DNA of 64,000 nucleotides from Pyrenophora tritici-repentis (Eukaryota; Ascomycota; Dothideomycetes; Pleosporales; Pleosporaceae), in NCBI RefSeq assembly GCF_003171515.1, contig NC_089392.1, positions 496,001 to 560,000 on the forward strand. Direction: 5' to 3'. The position numbers and the translations under genes are program-made. Shown piece after piece: positions 42,218-55,672 of this stretch (its first letter is position 1; each line of letters begins with the position of its first letter). A model generated the notes under the pieces. It was not told the origin of the DNA and searched no databases. It worked only from the letters and a program-made list of their open reading frames with translations.

Positions 42218-42956
42218 ATGAAGTGGCTCTTCACTCTACTTTCTCTCGCAGCTGTGGCCCCTGCTCTCCCCACACTTGATCTCGCAGATGCTCCTCCACC
42301 AGGCTCGGTATGTTGTCTCTCACCAACCAAGTGTAGAAAATGGGCTTAGACAATACAGGTCACGATTCGCGGTGTCAGCTATGGAGGAACCGGCTGCCCC
42401 CAGGGTACCATGAGCTCCCAGATCAGCAGCGATAGGACTATCGTAACGCTCATCTTCGACTCGTACATCGCCTCAATTGGCCCCGGCATTTCTGTAACCG
42501 AGCAGCGAAAGAACTGCCAGCTCAACGTCGACATCAACTACCCCGGAGGCTTCCAGTACTCTATCCTCTCCGCTGACTACCGCGGCTACTCTTCCATCCA
42601 AAAGGGTGTTACTGGTACCCTCAAGTCAACCTACTACTTCTCTGGTCAAACTGCTCAGGTAAGATACCATATAATCCCACCTAGCATAAAGCAACTCCTA
42701 ACACAAATTCTAGACCAGCACCGAGTACACTTTCCAGGGCCCAGTCAACGGCGACTACCTCAAGCACGACGAGGCCGACAGCACGTCGGTTGTATGGTCG
42801 CCTTGCGGAACCACTGGCATGCTCAACATCAACTCTCAGGTCCGCCTGACCAGCTCAAACGCCAGCGCCACTGGTCTCCTCACCACCGACTCTACTGACC
42901 TGAAGTTCACCCAAGTTGTGTACGTCCAGTGGCAGAAGTGCACCACCAAGGGTTAG
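42218..42956 (+). CDS. DUF4360-type small secreted protein
   Basis: Exons 42218-42307, 42359-42658 and 42714-42956 (introns 51 and 55 bp) give 210 aa. A signal peptide 'MKWLFTLLSLAAVAPALP' is followed by 'VTIRGVSYGGTGCPQGTMSS', 'RKNCQLNVDINYPGGFQYSI' and 'WSPCGTTGMLNINSQVRL', the pattern of DUF4360. Four conserved cysteines probably form two disulfides. Function is unknown; such proteins are common in secretomes of plant-associated and saprotrophic fungi, so an effector-like role is possible but unproven. All three exon joints are in phase. Confidence 0.88.
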
Positions 42957-43480
42957 ATGGCTGATTGTGAGTCGATGTAGGCCCAGCAACATGACTAGTT
43001 TGCTCAGTGTACAGGGGCCCTGGGTATTCTGCACTGATGACTTCTTGTGGAGGAGGTGCCCTCAAAGGGGTTGATGACTTGGTTCTGCTTTTTCCATGCT
43101 TTTTGATAGTTAGGATTTGTCTAAATGAGATGCGCATCTCCCAATCCGTGGTTCAAACCTTGAATATTGTGGTGTGGTGATGTTCGGATCAGCGCGCCCG
43201 ACCAGTGAAATCAGAGGCCACGAGACCATTCAGGGCCGCCACGTCGGAAATTATGGAGATAAACATCAGGGTCTTGGCACCAGGGTCGCGGTTTCCGCTT
43301 TTAGATCCCTGTCTGTTTACTGTGTAGCCGTGCGTGCAACAACAGAAGTTACGAGGTGGCTCGTCGTCATTGAGCACAACAGACCGCACCACAACACACA
43401 CTCCTTTGCCGCTCTTTCCACTACGCTCTTCAGCTGCACTCTGCACCCGACAATCATTTTCTTAATTCTAGGGCGCAATC
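42957..43480. other. Intergenic, upstream of kinesin-8
   Basis: The last 100 bp before 43481 are pyrimidine-rich, as in many fungal promoters. No gene. Confidence 0.5.
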
Positions 43481-46400
43481 ATGGCCGCCGCGGGCGCGTC
43501 GTCCATCTCCGTCACCGTACGAGTCCGCCCTTTTACAATCCGAGAGGCGGCGCAGGTGACGCGGAATGACGACCCAACTCTGTTCCTCGGCGATGGCTCT
43601 CTGGCGGGGCTGCCGGCCCCAAAGATACACAAGGGCATTCGACCTGTCATCAAGGTCATGGACGAGAAATGCTTGTAAGGGTACTGGGATACCGTCTCGA
43701 GTATTAGAGGCTGACATGACGCTAGGATTTTTGACCCTCCTGAAGATAATGCCGTTCAAAGGTTTGGACGATCGACAATAGGGCCCCAGGGAAAGCGAGC
43801 AAAAGACGTCACTTTTGCATTCGACCGCGTCTTTGACGACACAACTTCACAAGCCGATGTATACGAAGCCACCACCAAGCCTCTGCTGGACAGCGTGCTG
43901 GACGGCTACAATGCAACCGTCTTTGCATATGGTGCTACAGGTTGTGGAAAGACGCATACCATCACGTAGGTTCCAATACATCACTCAAGCCTCTGCGCCA
44001 GACTGACTCGTCACAGGGGTACATCGCAACAGCCCGGAATCATCTTCTTGACAATGCAGGAATTGTTCGAAAAGATTCAAGAAGTACAGGAGGAAAAGGT
44101 CACCGAGATCACGCTTTCCTACCTAGAGATTTACAATGAGACGATTCGCGATTTGCTAGTAGAAGGCGGGAGTAAGCAGGCTCTTATGCTGCGCGAGGAT
44201 GCAAACCAGGCCGTCTCAGTCGCTGGCCTTTCTAGCCATCGACCACAGAACGTGAGTGGGTAGCAAACGTGGCCTCTAGAGAAACTAACAATGAGCAGGT
44301 CCAGGAAGTCATGGATATGATTGTCCGTGGCAACGAATACCGAACCATGTCTCCCACGGAAGCGAACGCAACCTCGTCACGATCACACGCTGTGCTCCAA
44401 ATTAATGTCTCCTCTAAAGATCGCAACGCTTCCGTCAACGAACCCCACACCATGGCTACCCTCAGTATCATCGATTTGGCAGGAAGTGAGCGAGCAAGTG
44501 CTACAAAGAACCGTGGAGAGCGTCTGACGGAAGGTGCCAACATCAACAAGTCCCTCCTCGCCTTGGGTAGTTGTATCAACGCTTTGTGCGACCCCCGGAA
44601 ACGAAACCACATTCCGTACCGTAACTCCAAACTTACACGACTGCTCAAGTTCTCGCTCGGAGGCAATTGTCGGACCGTCATGATTGTTTGCGTTAGTCCG
44701 TCCAGCGCACATTTCGACGAAACCCAGAACACGCTGCGATATGCCAACCGCGCAAAGAACATCCAGACCAAGGTCACCAAGAATGTGTACAATGTCAACC
44801 GCCACGTCAAGGACTACCTTGTCAAGATTGACGAGCAACGCCACTTGATTGAGGAGCTGATGAAGAAGCAGAAGGATTTCGAGGGCAGCGCATTCGTCAA
44901 GTTCCAGAAGCAGAGTGAAAAGAAGGATGGTGTTCTCCGGGATGCTGTGATACGCTTACGCCAAGCTTACGCTGATTCGGAGCCCGACCGCAAGGAGCGG
45001 ATGAATATGTCCAAGACCCTGAAGCAAGCGGAGAAGCGTATTTCACTCATTTCATCTTGGATTGCCGCATTCGACAACGTTAAGGACGTTCGGGAACACG
45101 AGGAGATGCCACCACAAATTACGGCGATGCGAGACACTGCAGTCGGCATTTCGGCAGAGCTCGAGCAGACGCGCCAACATTGCCACCGACGATTGGAACG
45201 TACCGTCTGGACCAGCAAGATGGACACTGCGTTGCAAGTTGGATTGAGGGCGCTAGCGGAAATTGACGGTAACACAGATGGTCATGATGCTGCCAATTTG
45301 ACAAGAGAGTATGAGCTGCTCAAGTCAAACGCCGACCGCGAACTTCTCAATGCTTTGTTGGATCAAGAAAGAGGAGGTGACGCGGCGATTGTCCAGGTGC
45401 TTGTCCAGGCGCACATTGAGACAGTCACAATCCTCAGCCAGATCACTCAGATGGATGAGACCGAGGCAGTTGATGCTGCACGGAAGCTCATCACCAAGAT
45501 CATGAACTCGTGCACAAATGCGACTTCACAGGCTATTCGGCCAGATGGCGGTTTACCGGTAACTGAATTCTTCCAGCCAAGCTCCAGGGGCACACCAAAG
45601 CGGAGGAAGCCTGTAAACATCATGGCCCCATCTCCGATGAGGCCATTGGCTCTGCCAACACTAGCCGACGCATCGCACCTTACTGCGTCACCTGTGAAAG
45701 CATCGCCGCGTCGAAAGAAGATCCTAGGAATAGCGGTGAAGAAGGGTGTTCAGTTCTCGCCAGCAAGGAAGAAGTCGCCATCCAAGACCAAGCGCGGAGT
45801 ACGCTGGAGGGACGACACGGAGAACGGAACCCTTGCCGAGTTCCAAAAGACGCCTGAACCCATTCAAAGCTCGCCCGCAAAGCCAGTTAGGCCACCACCA
45901 ATGTTTTCCACGGGTATTCCTGTACCGACATATGACTCGGGTGGCTCTTCACCCATACCCACACCACCAAAGGCCTCTGTCGACCTCAAGGGTTCGTCAA
46001 GATTCGCACTTGGCGCCCTCTCGAAACGCTCGGATGGCTCACCTGGTTCCCGTGTCAACACCTCATACACCTCAGACTCTGATAACGCGTCTCCGCTGCG
46101 CGAAATCGCCAGCAATACGCGTACCTCGGCGTTGAGTAATGTAGAAACTGCCTCTTCAGAACATGTTCCAGAGGGCAACAGTGGCCACTCCAGTTCCGAA
46201 GAAGAGAAGTGGACAGCTGCAGATGCCCGCCAGATTGGGCATGCTATGAAGAGGCGTTCATCAACAAATGGGGGTTCAGTGCCCATCAACCGTGCTCAAC
46301 GGCGGCGCAGTCCAACAGCGGCAACCGTTGGTAGTCCGCCTAATGAGAACTCTCTTCTTTCGGCGGGTGCGGCACGTCGCATGGTCAAATCAAACCACGA

Positions 46401-46605
46401 TACTGACTGGAAGAATAGCGTACTCAGCCCGCGGGTCCAACCCATCATGAAGGCTGCCGTAAGGCGCACCACCATGGCCAACGTTGGTGACGATCGACCA
46501 CGGGAAGCACCACTCGGTTCGAATACACGTGCGCATGTGCGCGTTATTAGCAATTCGTCGCAAAGAGGTAGTCTAATGCCCAACTCTAAGAGTGTCTGGC
46601 GTTGA
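43481..46605 (+). CDS. kip3: Kinesin-8 family motor (Kip3/Klp5/Klp6-like)
   Basis: Exons 43481-43674, 43726-43965, 44017-44251 and 44299-46605 (introns 47-51 bp) give 991 aa. The N-terminal motor has '[11 protein letters not shown]', P-loop '[10 protein letters not shown]' (spanning to exon 2's end), switch I 'NATSSRSHA', switch II 'DLAGSE' and '[10 protein letters not shown]'. The loop '[16 protein letters not shown]' and the early motor position favour kinesin-8. These motors walk to plus ends and shorten microtubules, positioning the nucleus and spindle. A coiled-coil neck ('[22 protein letters not shown]') follows, then a basic, Ser/Pro-rich tail with many S/T-P sites that may be kinase targets and contact microtubules. 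Confidence 0.92.
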
Positions 46606-47284
46606 TTGACCACTCTTGCTGACGCCCAACCTCAGGAGATTGGAGAAGACACCGTTGGGGTTTTTAGCATCTTTCTCTTCTTGCTGTCACGTCTTTTCTC
46701 GATTCCACTCAACGGGTTGTCGCGTTACACAGGGTCTTTGCAATGTCTATCAAGCCCATGGATGTTACTCCCTATAAGCATTAATGATTGTATGGGACGG
46801 CGTTTGGATTAATGTTCTGCCCATGGCAGTGATTAGAGTTGTTTTGTTGTTTTTGGCTTCGCGCTGCGTTGAGAGACTTCGTCTCTTCGTCGCGAATTTT
46901 TGATACGTTGTATACTCCTTGTGTTTTACAGCATATTTTCAAGTCATGATCAGATATCGTCTTCTTTTCTGCTGAAATTTCGATTTCCTCATTTTTTCTT
47001 CGATATGACACGTTACCTATGATTTCTCAAATGATATACCCTGGGGCGACCGTGAAGGATTGGATACGAAGGCACGGAATCGGCCAATCTCGGCCATATG
47101 GCCGGACTTGGTACTCCTCATCGACTAACCAACACTCCACCCCTCTACCCCACATGCGTCATTGATTGTTAATACATGCCCATCAACGCCTGTCGTGGTG
47201 TGATAGAGTCCGGGAATACTCCGGACGAATGAATGGACGAAGGAAAAGAGGAAATAGGGCGAAGAAAAGGACCTGGTGTTTGCG
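46606..47284. other. Intergenic between kinesin-8 and MDR genes
   Basis: No supported gene. Confidence 0.5.
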
Positions 47285-47290
47285 TATAAA
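47285..47290 (+). promoter_or_regulatory. Possible TATA box of the MDR gene
   Basis: TATAAA lies 146 bp upstream of the start codon at 47436. The match is exact but short. Confidence 0.35.
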
Positions 47291-47435
47291 GATGTCGCCG
47301 TTCCCCGACGTCTTGCTACTACTACTAGTCCCTTGAAGACGTCATTACTCAACTATCTACAGTCAATTCAGATCACGGGACCTACAGCAATATCAATCGA
47401 GGCTGCAGAAAGAGATATTTGTTATAGACGACAAG

Positions 47436-48553
47436 ATGAAGGAAGCACAGGTTGCACAGGACCTAACGGTCACTATCAAAGATGTGCCAATGCCCACACC
47501 AGGACCCGACCAAGTCGTCATTAAGGTCATAGTCAGCGGTAGTAACCCCAAGGACTGGTACGTTCTACAGTCGAACCTCACGATCTCCCCCTAGAACAAT
47601 AAAATGAATAATCTCATCCAAGAGTCAACCCCCATCTAACCTCACGCCCCAGGAAAATCCCCGCCTACAACATGGCACCCAACACAAACTCGGGCGACGA
47701 CATCGCAGGCTACATTCACACCGTCGGCGCAAACGTCTACGAATTCAAGCCGGGTGACCGCGTCGCCTCCTTCCACAAGATGCTCACCCCAGGTGGTTCG
47801 TTTGCCGAATACGCCGTCGGCCACGCCCACACCACATTCCACATCCCGGCGTCCGTCTCCTTTGAAGCCGCTGCCACCATCCCCCTCGCCGCCATGACAG
47901 CGGCTATCGGTCTACACCAACGCATGGGTCTGCCTGATCCGTGGAGTGCTGCAACATCAACGCCAGAGAAAGAAAAGACGCCGACGCCATTACTCGTCTA
48001 CGGCGGCGCCAGCGCCGTCGGCGCATTCACCATCAAACTCGCCCGCCGCGCAGGCATCCACCCCATCATCGCCGTCGCCGGCCGCGGCATCCCCTTTGTA
48101 GAATCCCTCATCGATCACGCCGCCGGCGACACAATCGTCGATTACCGCGACGGCGACGCGGCTGTCGTTTCTGGTATCCAGACCGCGCTTGCTGGGAGCA
48201 AATTACACCACGCCTACGACGCTGTGAGTGAACATGGGTCGTATACTAATATCGTGCAAGTGCTTGAGCCGGAGGGTCAGCTTGTGTTGGTGCTTCCCGG
48301 AAAACAGTACGAGGGTATTCCGGAAAGTGTCAAGATGCGGGTTACGAGTGTGGGCGAGGCGCATGGCGGGGATGCGGATTTTGCGTTTGTTATGTTTAGG
48401 TATCTAGCGAGGGGGTTGCAGGAGGGCTGGTTTGTGCCGCATCCGTACGAGGTGGTGCCGGGTGGGTTGGGGGGTGTGGAGACGGGGTTGAGGAATCTGA
48501 AGGAGGGGAAGGCGAGTGCGGTTAAGTATGTTTTTAGGGTTGGGGAGGAGTGA
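47436..48553 (+). CDS. Zinc-less MDR oxidoreductase (enoyl reductase / quinone reductase-like)
   Basis: Exons 47436-47557 and 47653-48553 (intron 95 bp) give 340 aa. The GroES-like start 'VPMPTPGPDQVVIKVIVSGSNPKDWK' and 'GDDIAGYIHTVGANVYEFKPGDRVASF' are typical. The Rossmann motif is 'LLVYGGASAVGAFTIKLARRAG'. The cysteines and histidine that bind catalytic zinc in alcohol dehydrogenases are absent, so it fits the NADPH-dependent quinone or enoyl reductase branch (ToxD-like proteins in fungi). No biosynthetic cluster surrounds it. The substrate is unknown. Confidence 0.87.
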
Positions 48554-49060
48554 TAGTGCGTTGGATGGGGAGATTGATGGAGGATGTGGGTGCAAGTCAT
48601 GTATGTATATAAGTATATTGAGATTTATATTTTATGTGCCGCAGGGGGATATATATGCCATTTCGTCAAAGAGCAGCAACACAAAGCGTGAGATATAAAA
48701 AGGTATTGAGAGAAGAAGAGAAAGAAAAAGAGAAGAGAAGAATGCCAGTCGTCTTCGTCGTTTTCTTCGTCAAAAAAGAAAAGGCGACAAGAATCATCAT
48801 CATGGTTGTCTCGTAGACCGCATGACCAAAAAAAGGGTGTGGGGAGAGGGAAGTTGTGAAAGCAAAAAAGCCCAACAACACCCCAAGCAGGCCACCAATC
48901 AACAGCCAAAAAAAACCCCAGCAAAAACCCGAAAAAGGTATACATGCAAAAACACCGCGTAACCCCAGCCCCAGCGCCCTATTGTAGCGAAACCGCATAT
49001 CTGTCATCATCCCAAACATCATGTGCCCATCTCCACCACCCTACCCCACCTACCTCGAAC
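48554..49060. other. Short convergent intergenic region
   Basis: 3' flanks of the MDR gene and the IQGAP gene. A/G-rich runs near 48700-48780. No gene. Confidence 0.5.
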
Positions 49061-52000
49061 CTACTCATCGCGGTAAAACTTCTTGAAAATCAAATGCAAG
49101 AACAAATTAACATTAACCCTCGCGACGCCCTCACCCGCGGCGGCACCCCTCGCGCCCTCACCAAACAAATTCATAAATTGGTGATTATCGAACTGAGCCT
49201 GCAGCAGCCCATCAAGCGGGACCTCAGCAAACGCACCAGGAATCATCATGGACCCTTGGGAGCCCTGAATCTCAAAGATACCAGTCTGGTTGCTTGAGAT
49301 AGTCATATCGAGGCGATCCCACTGGCGCTCGTGGTAGCCAGACCACGAGATGAGGATGCCCTTTTCAGCCAGGTTGCGGGCCGAGTACTTGAAGGAGCCG
49401 AAGCGGTATTCGCGACCAGAGTTTTTGAGCTCGCGCTGGTGGTTGTACTGGCGGGTGAAGGGGAGGAGGAATTTCTTTTTTCCCTTTTTCGATTGCAGGG
49501 TTACCATGGCTTGCTCGATGTAGTCGTTGTAGGATTTGAGTTGGGATTCGAGGAAATGCGCCTTCTCGTCTAGCGCTGCGAGCGTGGTGCGCACGCCTTC
49601 CAATTCCCTGGCGCGCTGTATGCGTCTTCGGTGCTTGGTGCGGATGTCGAGGGCGATGGCGTTGAGTAGATCTTGGTAGTTGTTGGTGTGGGTGATGCGG
49701 CCTGCGCGTTGGAGCTGCACCATGTTCTCAAGACAGTACTGCTTGAGTGTGGGGTAGTCGAGATCGAGCACAGAGTTGGAGCCCATGTCGGTCGTGTAGG
49801 TTGAGGCGGCGGAAGAGCGGACTACATTGTTTTGTTTCCGTGTTCGGTCTTTCCGTTGTGCAATTATTTCTTCGCGGACAAGCGCGTCCCAGCGGTCTTC
49901 GTCCTCGGGGGTGACGGGCTTGCACATGATTTCTGTAAGGTTCGCGCCCGTCTGGACACGGATGATGTAGAGGACGTAACGCTTGGTCTCCATGAAGAGA
50001 GACTTGATCGCAGCATCGGGATCTAGACATGTTAGCAAAAGCCAGTAAAGTAGAATAAGAGTGCTTACCCTCTTGCTCGTGGTACTTGGGGTTCAGAGTC
50101 AGGGTGATTTCGCTAGCGCTAACATGCAACAACTCATTCTCGTTGTTCTTAGCGCTACCAAGCTCACGGATGACCTCACGAAGGGGATCGTCTTGCGAAG
50201 GGCAAAGGCTCGATAGATCGTCGATGACAAGGTTGTGGATGGCAAAGACATCGGCAAGCTTGATGTAGAGAGTTGGCTTTGTCCTGGCGAAGAGATCGTT
50301 GAACTCGTCAATCTCGAACTGAGCTTCTGCAGGACGAACGTTGATCATGTTCGACCAGATGTCTTGCAGACGATCAATGGCCTCGGTGATGTAGCTGTTA
50401 AGAGGTTGTAGATAGATGTCTTCACCACCAAACAGCTTACCAACCGCGATCTGACTCAGCACCTTACCGACGGCTCCAAGGTTCCTGTTCATGACTGGTG
50501 ACAACCCGCGGTCTACCACACCCCAGTGCTGGGGTTGTAACAGAGCAGGCTGGATGTATGACTTCCACGCCCAGTGACCTGTTATTTGCAGCAGCTGCTC
50601 TTGTGGCTCGTAAGGGAACTTTGCCCGGAGCTCCTCGAACATTTGCTGTGCAATGTATCGTACGCCGTACGGCATGCGATGAAGGACCTCCTCGAACGTG
50701 GTGAAGTACTGGTCAGCAACATCTCGCAAGTCTTGTAGGTTGTGAATGAAGGTTCCACGCGTTTCGGGGTCCTTCAGAGCTACGTCACGCGAAACGTTAG
50801 GGTCACGACGACTCCGTTGACCAGTTCGCAGCTCCTCGTTGTTGATTGCTGAGCGGTAGATTTGCATGGGGTCGCTCTCCAGATCTAGGTGCTCGTTCTC
50901 GATAATGTTTTCGCGGATAACTGTTCCAAGGACCTCCTTGAGGAACTTCCGGTCCCTTGGAGACCGAACGTAGTTGGCGAACAGCTTGGTCCAGAAGAAG
51001 TTTCCGCGAAGATACTCGTGCAGCGACGCGCATCCCTCAATCTCCTCTTTCAAAGACCGTGTCAGGAGCTTTAGTAGCCAGTACTCTTCCCTGCGCTTCT
51101 GAGCCAAACCAAACAGACTCATAGTCAGCTGTTCAATGCGCTTAGTATCACCATCGGCCAGACCTTGTTCGCGAACCCGCCTGAAAAGTCGTGCCAGATA
51201 TTGCGGCTGGGTTTGCAAAACAAAGAAGAGCTCCTGGTACTGTTCGAGCTTCCGACGAGAGTTCTTGTTGAGGGCTTTGAGATCGAAGGGGTCCTTTGAT
51301 GAGATGTCTTTGCTGCTGAGTAGAGTTCCGACATTGCCACCAAAATGCTTTTGATGCTTGACGACTTCATCAAGAGTAATCTTGTTCTTTACAAGCAGCG
51401 CAATCTTGATGTCGAGTTGATCGACGTACTGCTCGGCGAGTTCGTTTTGTCGTACATGCTGTACAACCGTTTTGCGCAGCCGCTCAAACTCTGGAATTAC
51501 GTTAGCTGGGGGCCGTCTGAAATCACAAGAAACAACTTACCAATCTCTTCATCAAAGTCGATGTCGTTATCGTTGAGGAGATGTACAAAATTCTTGACTG
51601 TCGAGACAGGAGGGTTGGTTCCGCTTGTCAAGCTCTTGTAGGCCTCACCCTGTTGTCGTCCACGGATGAAGCTCTGTACTTTGATGACCTTCTCCATGTT
51701 CTCCTTGTAGAACTGCTGCTTTTCGGCAAACTTCTGTCGGATGATCAAACCACGCGCCATGGTTTGTAGCTCCACGATGGCTTCCTCGTGCTCCTCTACC
51801 TGACCGAGCTGCAGACCAATGTGCATCCGGAGGAGCATACCCCGTGCGATAGACTGGAAGTCGATGATTTCAGGTTCCTGTGCGTTGAGCTCGCACAGCG
51901 TATCGTACGTGCGTTGGCGTACCACGAATGCCCGGCAACCTGATTGAAAATCAAGTATAGTGGTGTTCTGTGCCTGGAGTGCTTTGAGATCAGAAAAGTG

Positions 52001-54628
52001 CCTTTGTCGTGAAAGGAAACCACGAATGACTGATTGTAGAGAAAGAATGGCGCCTTCTTGGCCGTCTAGTTGGGCAAGGATATCAGCGACTTCAGAACGC
52101 ATCTTTCCTCCTCTTGCAACGGCTTGTAGATCGGTGATTTGAGGAACTTCAGCTTGAAGTGCCTCTTGAATCATCTTGACAGAGCTCCTCAACACATTGG
52201 CACGAACTTGAGACTGAAGACCAGACCAATTGACATTGGTGCTTACCAGCTTCTCCTGCATTGCGGTATTCTTACTTCTAGCGAGGAGACCTCGCGCGAC
52301 AGATTGTAGAAGAGTGACCATGGATTCGTTTTGACGAAGACCTTCTTGCTCTGTACGCATCGTCTTGCGAATCAGTAGGGCTCGTGCAGCAGACTGTAAT
52401 TGAGTGATCATGGCTTCGCTTTGGCCGAGGCCTTCCTGCTCCGTACGCAGGGATTTGCGGAGACGCATTGCCCGTATAGCGGATTGGAGAGACGTGACCA
52501 TGGTTTCAATCGGACGGAGACTTTCTTGTTCAGTGTGCATGGATTGGCGGACAAGCATTGCTCGTGACATGGCTTGTAGCTGCACAATGTGAGCTTCGTA
52601 TTGTTGTAGCTCGGCCCACTCCCGATCTACGTGGAGTCGAAGAAGGGCACCGCGAATCATAGCTTGAACGTTTACGACAGAGGGTTCAGTGTCGCGAGTT
52701 TGTTCGTATCGGTCGCATACACGCATTCGTTCCAATGCTCCTCGGATCGCCGCTTGGAACTGCCGTATACCATGCTCGTGTTGCTCGATTTTCGACTTTG
52801 TGTACTGAACTTGCGCCCTGGCCTTGCGTCCACGGAAGAGATTCTGCACCTTCAAGACTTGGTATTCCTTGTCATGCCAATACTGCTCTTCACCCCGTAG
52901 CTTAGACCGAAGTAGGAACCCCCTGGCAGCACCTTGCAGGGTGACGGCAAACCGTCGCATGTCCATACGGTACTGGGAAATTTGCCGGGCCCAGTCGCCG
53001 CGAATGCGCGCTTGTAGATCGACTATGAGGTGCTCATGGTCCCAGAGCTCCTGCATCAGCATTCCAAGGCGTATTCTTACTAGTGCACCCCGTATCTGTG
53101 CCTGTAAATCTAGTATGGTATCTTCATTCTCGGCTAGTTCGCGATCGACGCGATCTTCCTCCGACTCCACCGGCTCCGGCTCAGGTTCCGGCTCGACCTG
53201 AAAGTTTGTATGCATGCCGGAGAAGTTGGGCATACTAACGCCAGATTTGTCCAAGCCCTTCTGTGTAGCCTCCAGCTCGTGGTCTTCGAATTGGAGTTTA
53301 CCAACCAAGTTACCGATACGGAAATCTACAATGCCTTTTCGGAACAATAGCCACGACAAGGCGTGTATACAGTAGATGACTTTTGGCACATTCTTCTTCT
53401 CGTATAGATCAACCAGCTCAAAGCGAAACAAATCGGGCAATTCGACTTCACCCAAGAACTTGAAGAAATGCGCGTAGTTGTTCGAATGTCGGTACTGCAA
53501 CTTGGGGTCGCGGAAAATGCGCAGTGGCTGCCCTTTGATAGCCTGCACAATCTCGGCCAGAGTAACACCGTTCCGTAATGCCTCTTCCAGTTCTACCACA
53601 GGCGGAAGATCGGTCTCGATGATGTCCTCCATCCACTCCTTTGCTTCTCCGATATGACAAAGATATTCGTACGCTTGCAGAAACTGCCGTTGTTGGTCCA
53701 TCCAGTTCCGATTCGACCACGTAGATGCCACCTTCTTCCCCCGATCAGCATCGGTCCTCTGTAGCCTCCTCCGCCCATTGAGACCCACAACCTGCTGCTC
53801 CGGCGACTTAATGGCGAAGTCCTCATCGTTTCCCGCCTCGGCGAACTTGGACAGGGTACGTAGATGCAGCGTAGACGATTTTTGGAAGCTCTTAAGTTCC
53901 GGTCGTTCCAGATGAGTTGACAAGGGTCGTGACGAGTGATCTCGAGTTGGCGCGCGTACAGAGTCATTTCGGGACACTGCTAATGATAGTGGGCGCGGTT
54001 TCGATGGCGGGGAGATGGTGGACCCATCGAACGGGGAATAGATGTTCTCGATACTATGCGATCGCATATGGTTACTGGCGCGGGTCGGGCTGGCTGTGGA
54101 AGGCCGCAAAAGCTTTTCCGGGGACGGTGGATTCGAGAATGTTGGCGGTCGTGATAATTTTTCGGGCGACGGCGGACTTGAGAAAGTCGGCGTCCGTGAT
54201 ATCTTTTCAGGCGACGGCGGGCTCGAGAAAGTGGGCGGTCGGGATAGCTTCTCGGGCGAAGGCGGGTTTGAGGCGGTTGGGGACCGGTAGATCTTTTCGG
54301 GCGAGGGCGGGTTCGAAGGGGTCTGCTGAAGTGGTCGCAGCGCCTTTCGCATGCTAGAGTACGTGTCGCCGGGGTCAGCATCTCCCGATCCAAAGTAGTC
54401 TTCTGAGCGCGGCCGCGAGAGTGCCGTGGCCTCACTCAGGCCGCGGCGATGTCCGCCCAACGACGCAAATCCACCCGACGCATTGCTAGACTGCGTGCTC
54501 GACCGGCTCGGGGGATATTGGGCGGAGCCGTTGGACGAGCCGTTGGAGGCTGTCGAGGTCTGGCGCAGCGGGGAAGGCGCTGTCGATGGATGTCCCAATC
54601 TTGTCCGGGGTGTAGTCAGGTAACTCAT
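49061..54628 (-). CDS. rng2: IQGAP-type cytokinesis scaffold (Rng2-like)
   Basis: Exons 54628-51541, 51490-50069 and 50022-49061 (introns 50 and 46 bp) give 1823 aa. Start 'MSYLTTPRTRLGHP' is preferred; an upstream in-frame Met exists at 54667. Order: Ser/Pro-rich head with five 15-aa repeats (residues about 105-179), a calponin-homology domain (about 317-432, 'FLQAYEYLCHIGEAKEWMEDII'), a long chain of IQ-like calmodulin/myosin-light-chain motifs ('LQAMIRGALLRLHV', 'LQSAIRAMRLRKSL' and others), a RasGAP-related domain in exon 2 and the RasGAP-C region in exon 3. IQGAPs organise the actomyosin ring at the division site or septum. Splices rebuild 'DFDEEIEFERLRK' and 'KYHEQEDPDAAIKSLF'. The divergent partner is IMP dehydrogenase. 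Confidence 0.93.
54092..54316 (-). repeat. Five 45-bp coding repeats in the IQGAP head
   Basis: Each unit encodes about 15 residues centred on PPSPEK followed by basic and Pro/Thr residues. The DNA is diverged more than the protein. Confidence 0.8.
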
Positions 54629-55672
54629 GGCGAGCGCAACCGTGGCAGCATGTGTCGTACAGAACAAAGAACAGCGGGTAGGCGGGCGTGTTGGTGGAGG
54701 CTCAGTCGACCGTCATGGAGGCCCACGATAATTACAAGAGATAGGTATGGGTGCGCCTGCCGTGAAAACAAGGATGTCGATTTCGATTGGGACCAAGCGA
54801 CAATCCAGAGCCCTGCGACCAAGCGCGCGACCTGTCTCTGCACGGGCAAAGAAAGTAATGAGGAAAGCGAAATTGGGTATACTAGATGAAAGACGGCGGC
54901 GTCGAAATTGAGCGCGGACTTGTGCTGTCCAAAGCTTTAGCTCGTGTTTACTTCGGGCTGGAAGTGCTGTTGTCGAGTCAACGATGTAACGTGGATTCAG
55001 AACGCCACACCTGCCAGCCCACCGCCTTACCAGCCCCACGCCACGCCACGAAAATCTCCCGTCTGCCGCCTCGCCTCACGTTACGTGCATCTGCATCGGA
55101 GCCTTTGATGTCTTGCTGATGTTTCTGCCCTTGCTTTTTCTTGTTGTTGACCACGCCGCCGGACCGCGGGGACGTGTGCACCGTGCAGTCCCAATGACCC
55201 CTAGCATCGCATCACGTGCATGCCATCACCCGGCTTGCAGACTCTCTCCCAGCTGTTCGTACATGTATCGTCGCAATGACTATGGGCAGACTGTAGGGCG
55301 ACAAGTACCGCACTTTACCGCCGCGGTCATCTGCAACACCACCCTTTGCACGGTCGACTGCCGCACCCGACTCGATGTTAGCGTACCCCTTGGATAACGT
55401 CAAATGTAGGCGCACTGGCGTCCGCTGACTCTCGTCTTTCCCATCACCACAAACATTACCGCTTTCGACGCGGCTGTGGACACGCTAAAAGGCGGGGTCA
55501 CCTGATACGTAATCCTTGGCGCCCGAGCCCACTGAAATTCTTTCTGGCCCGACTGAACTTTTTCGCTTTTTTCTCTTGGGAAAGCTCGCAACTTTCCCCG
55601 GCCAGTGTCTTTTTCAAAGAACCACGGTCTGTTTCTTCAGTGATACCCCTTACTTATACCCTTTCTTTTACA
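54629..55672. promoter_or_regulatory. Divergent intergenic region, IQGAP and IMP dehydrogenase promoters
   Basis: About 1 kb between opposed start codons. A pyrimidine-rich segment (about 55555-55672) precedes the IMP dehydrogenase start. No supported gene. Confidence 0.45.

Noticed and set aside
47436..48553. MDR oxidoreductase as part of a polyketide cluster
   Set aside because: No synthase, transporter or regulator nearby; kinesin-8 and IQGAP flank it.
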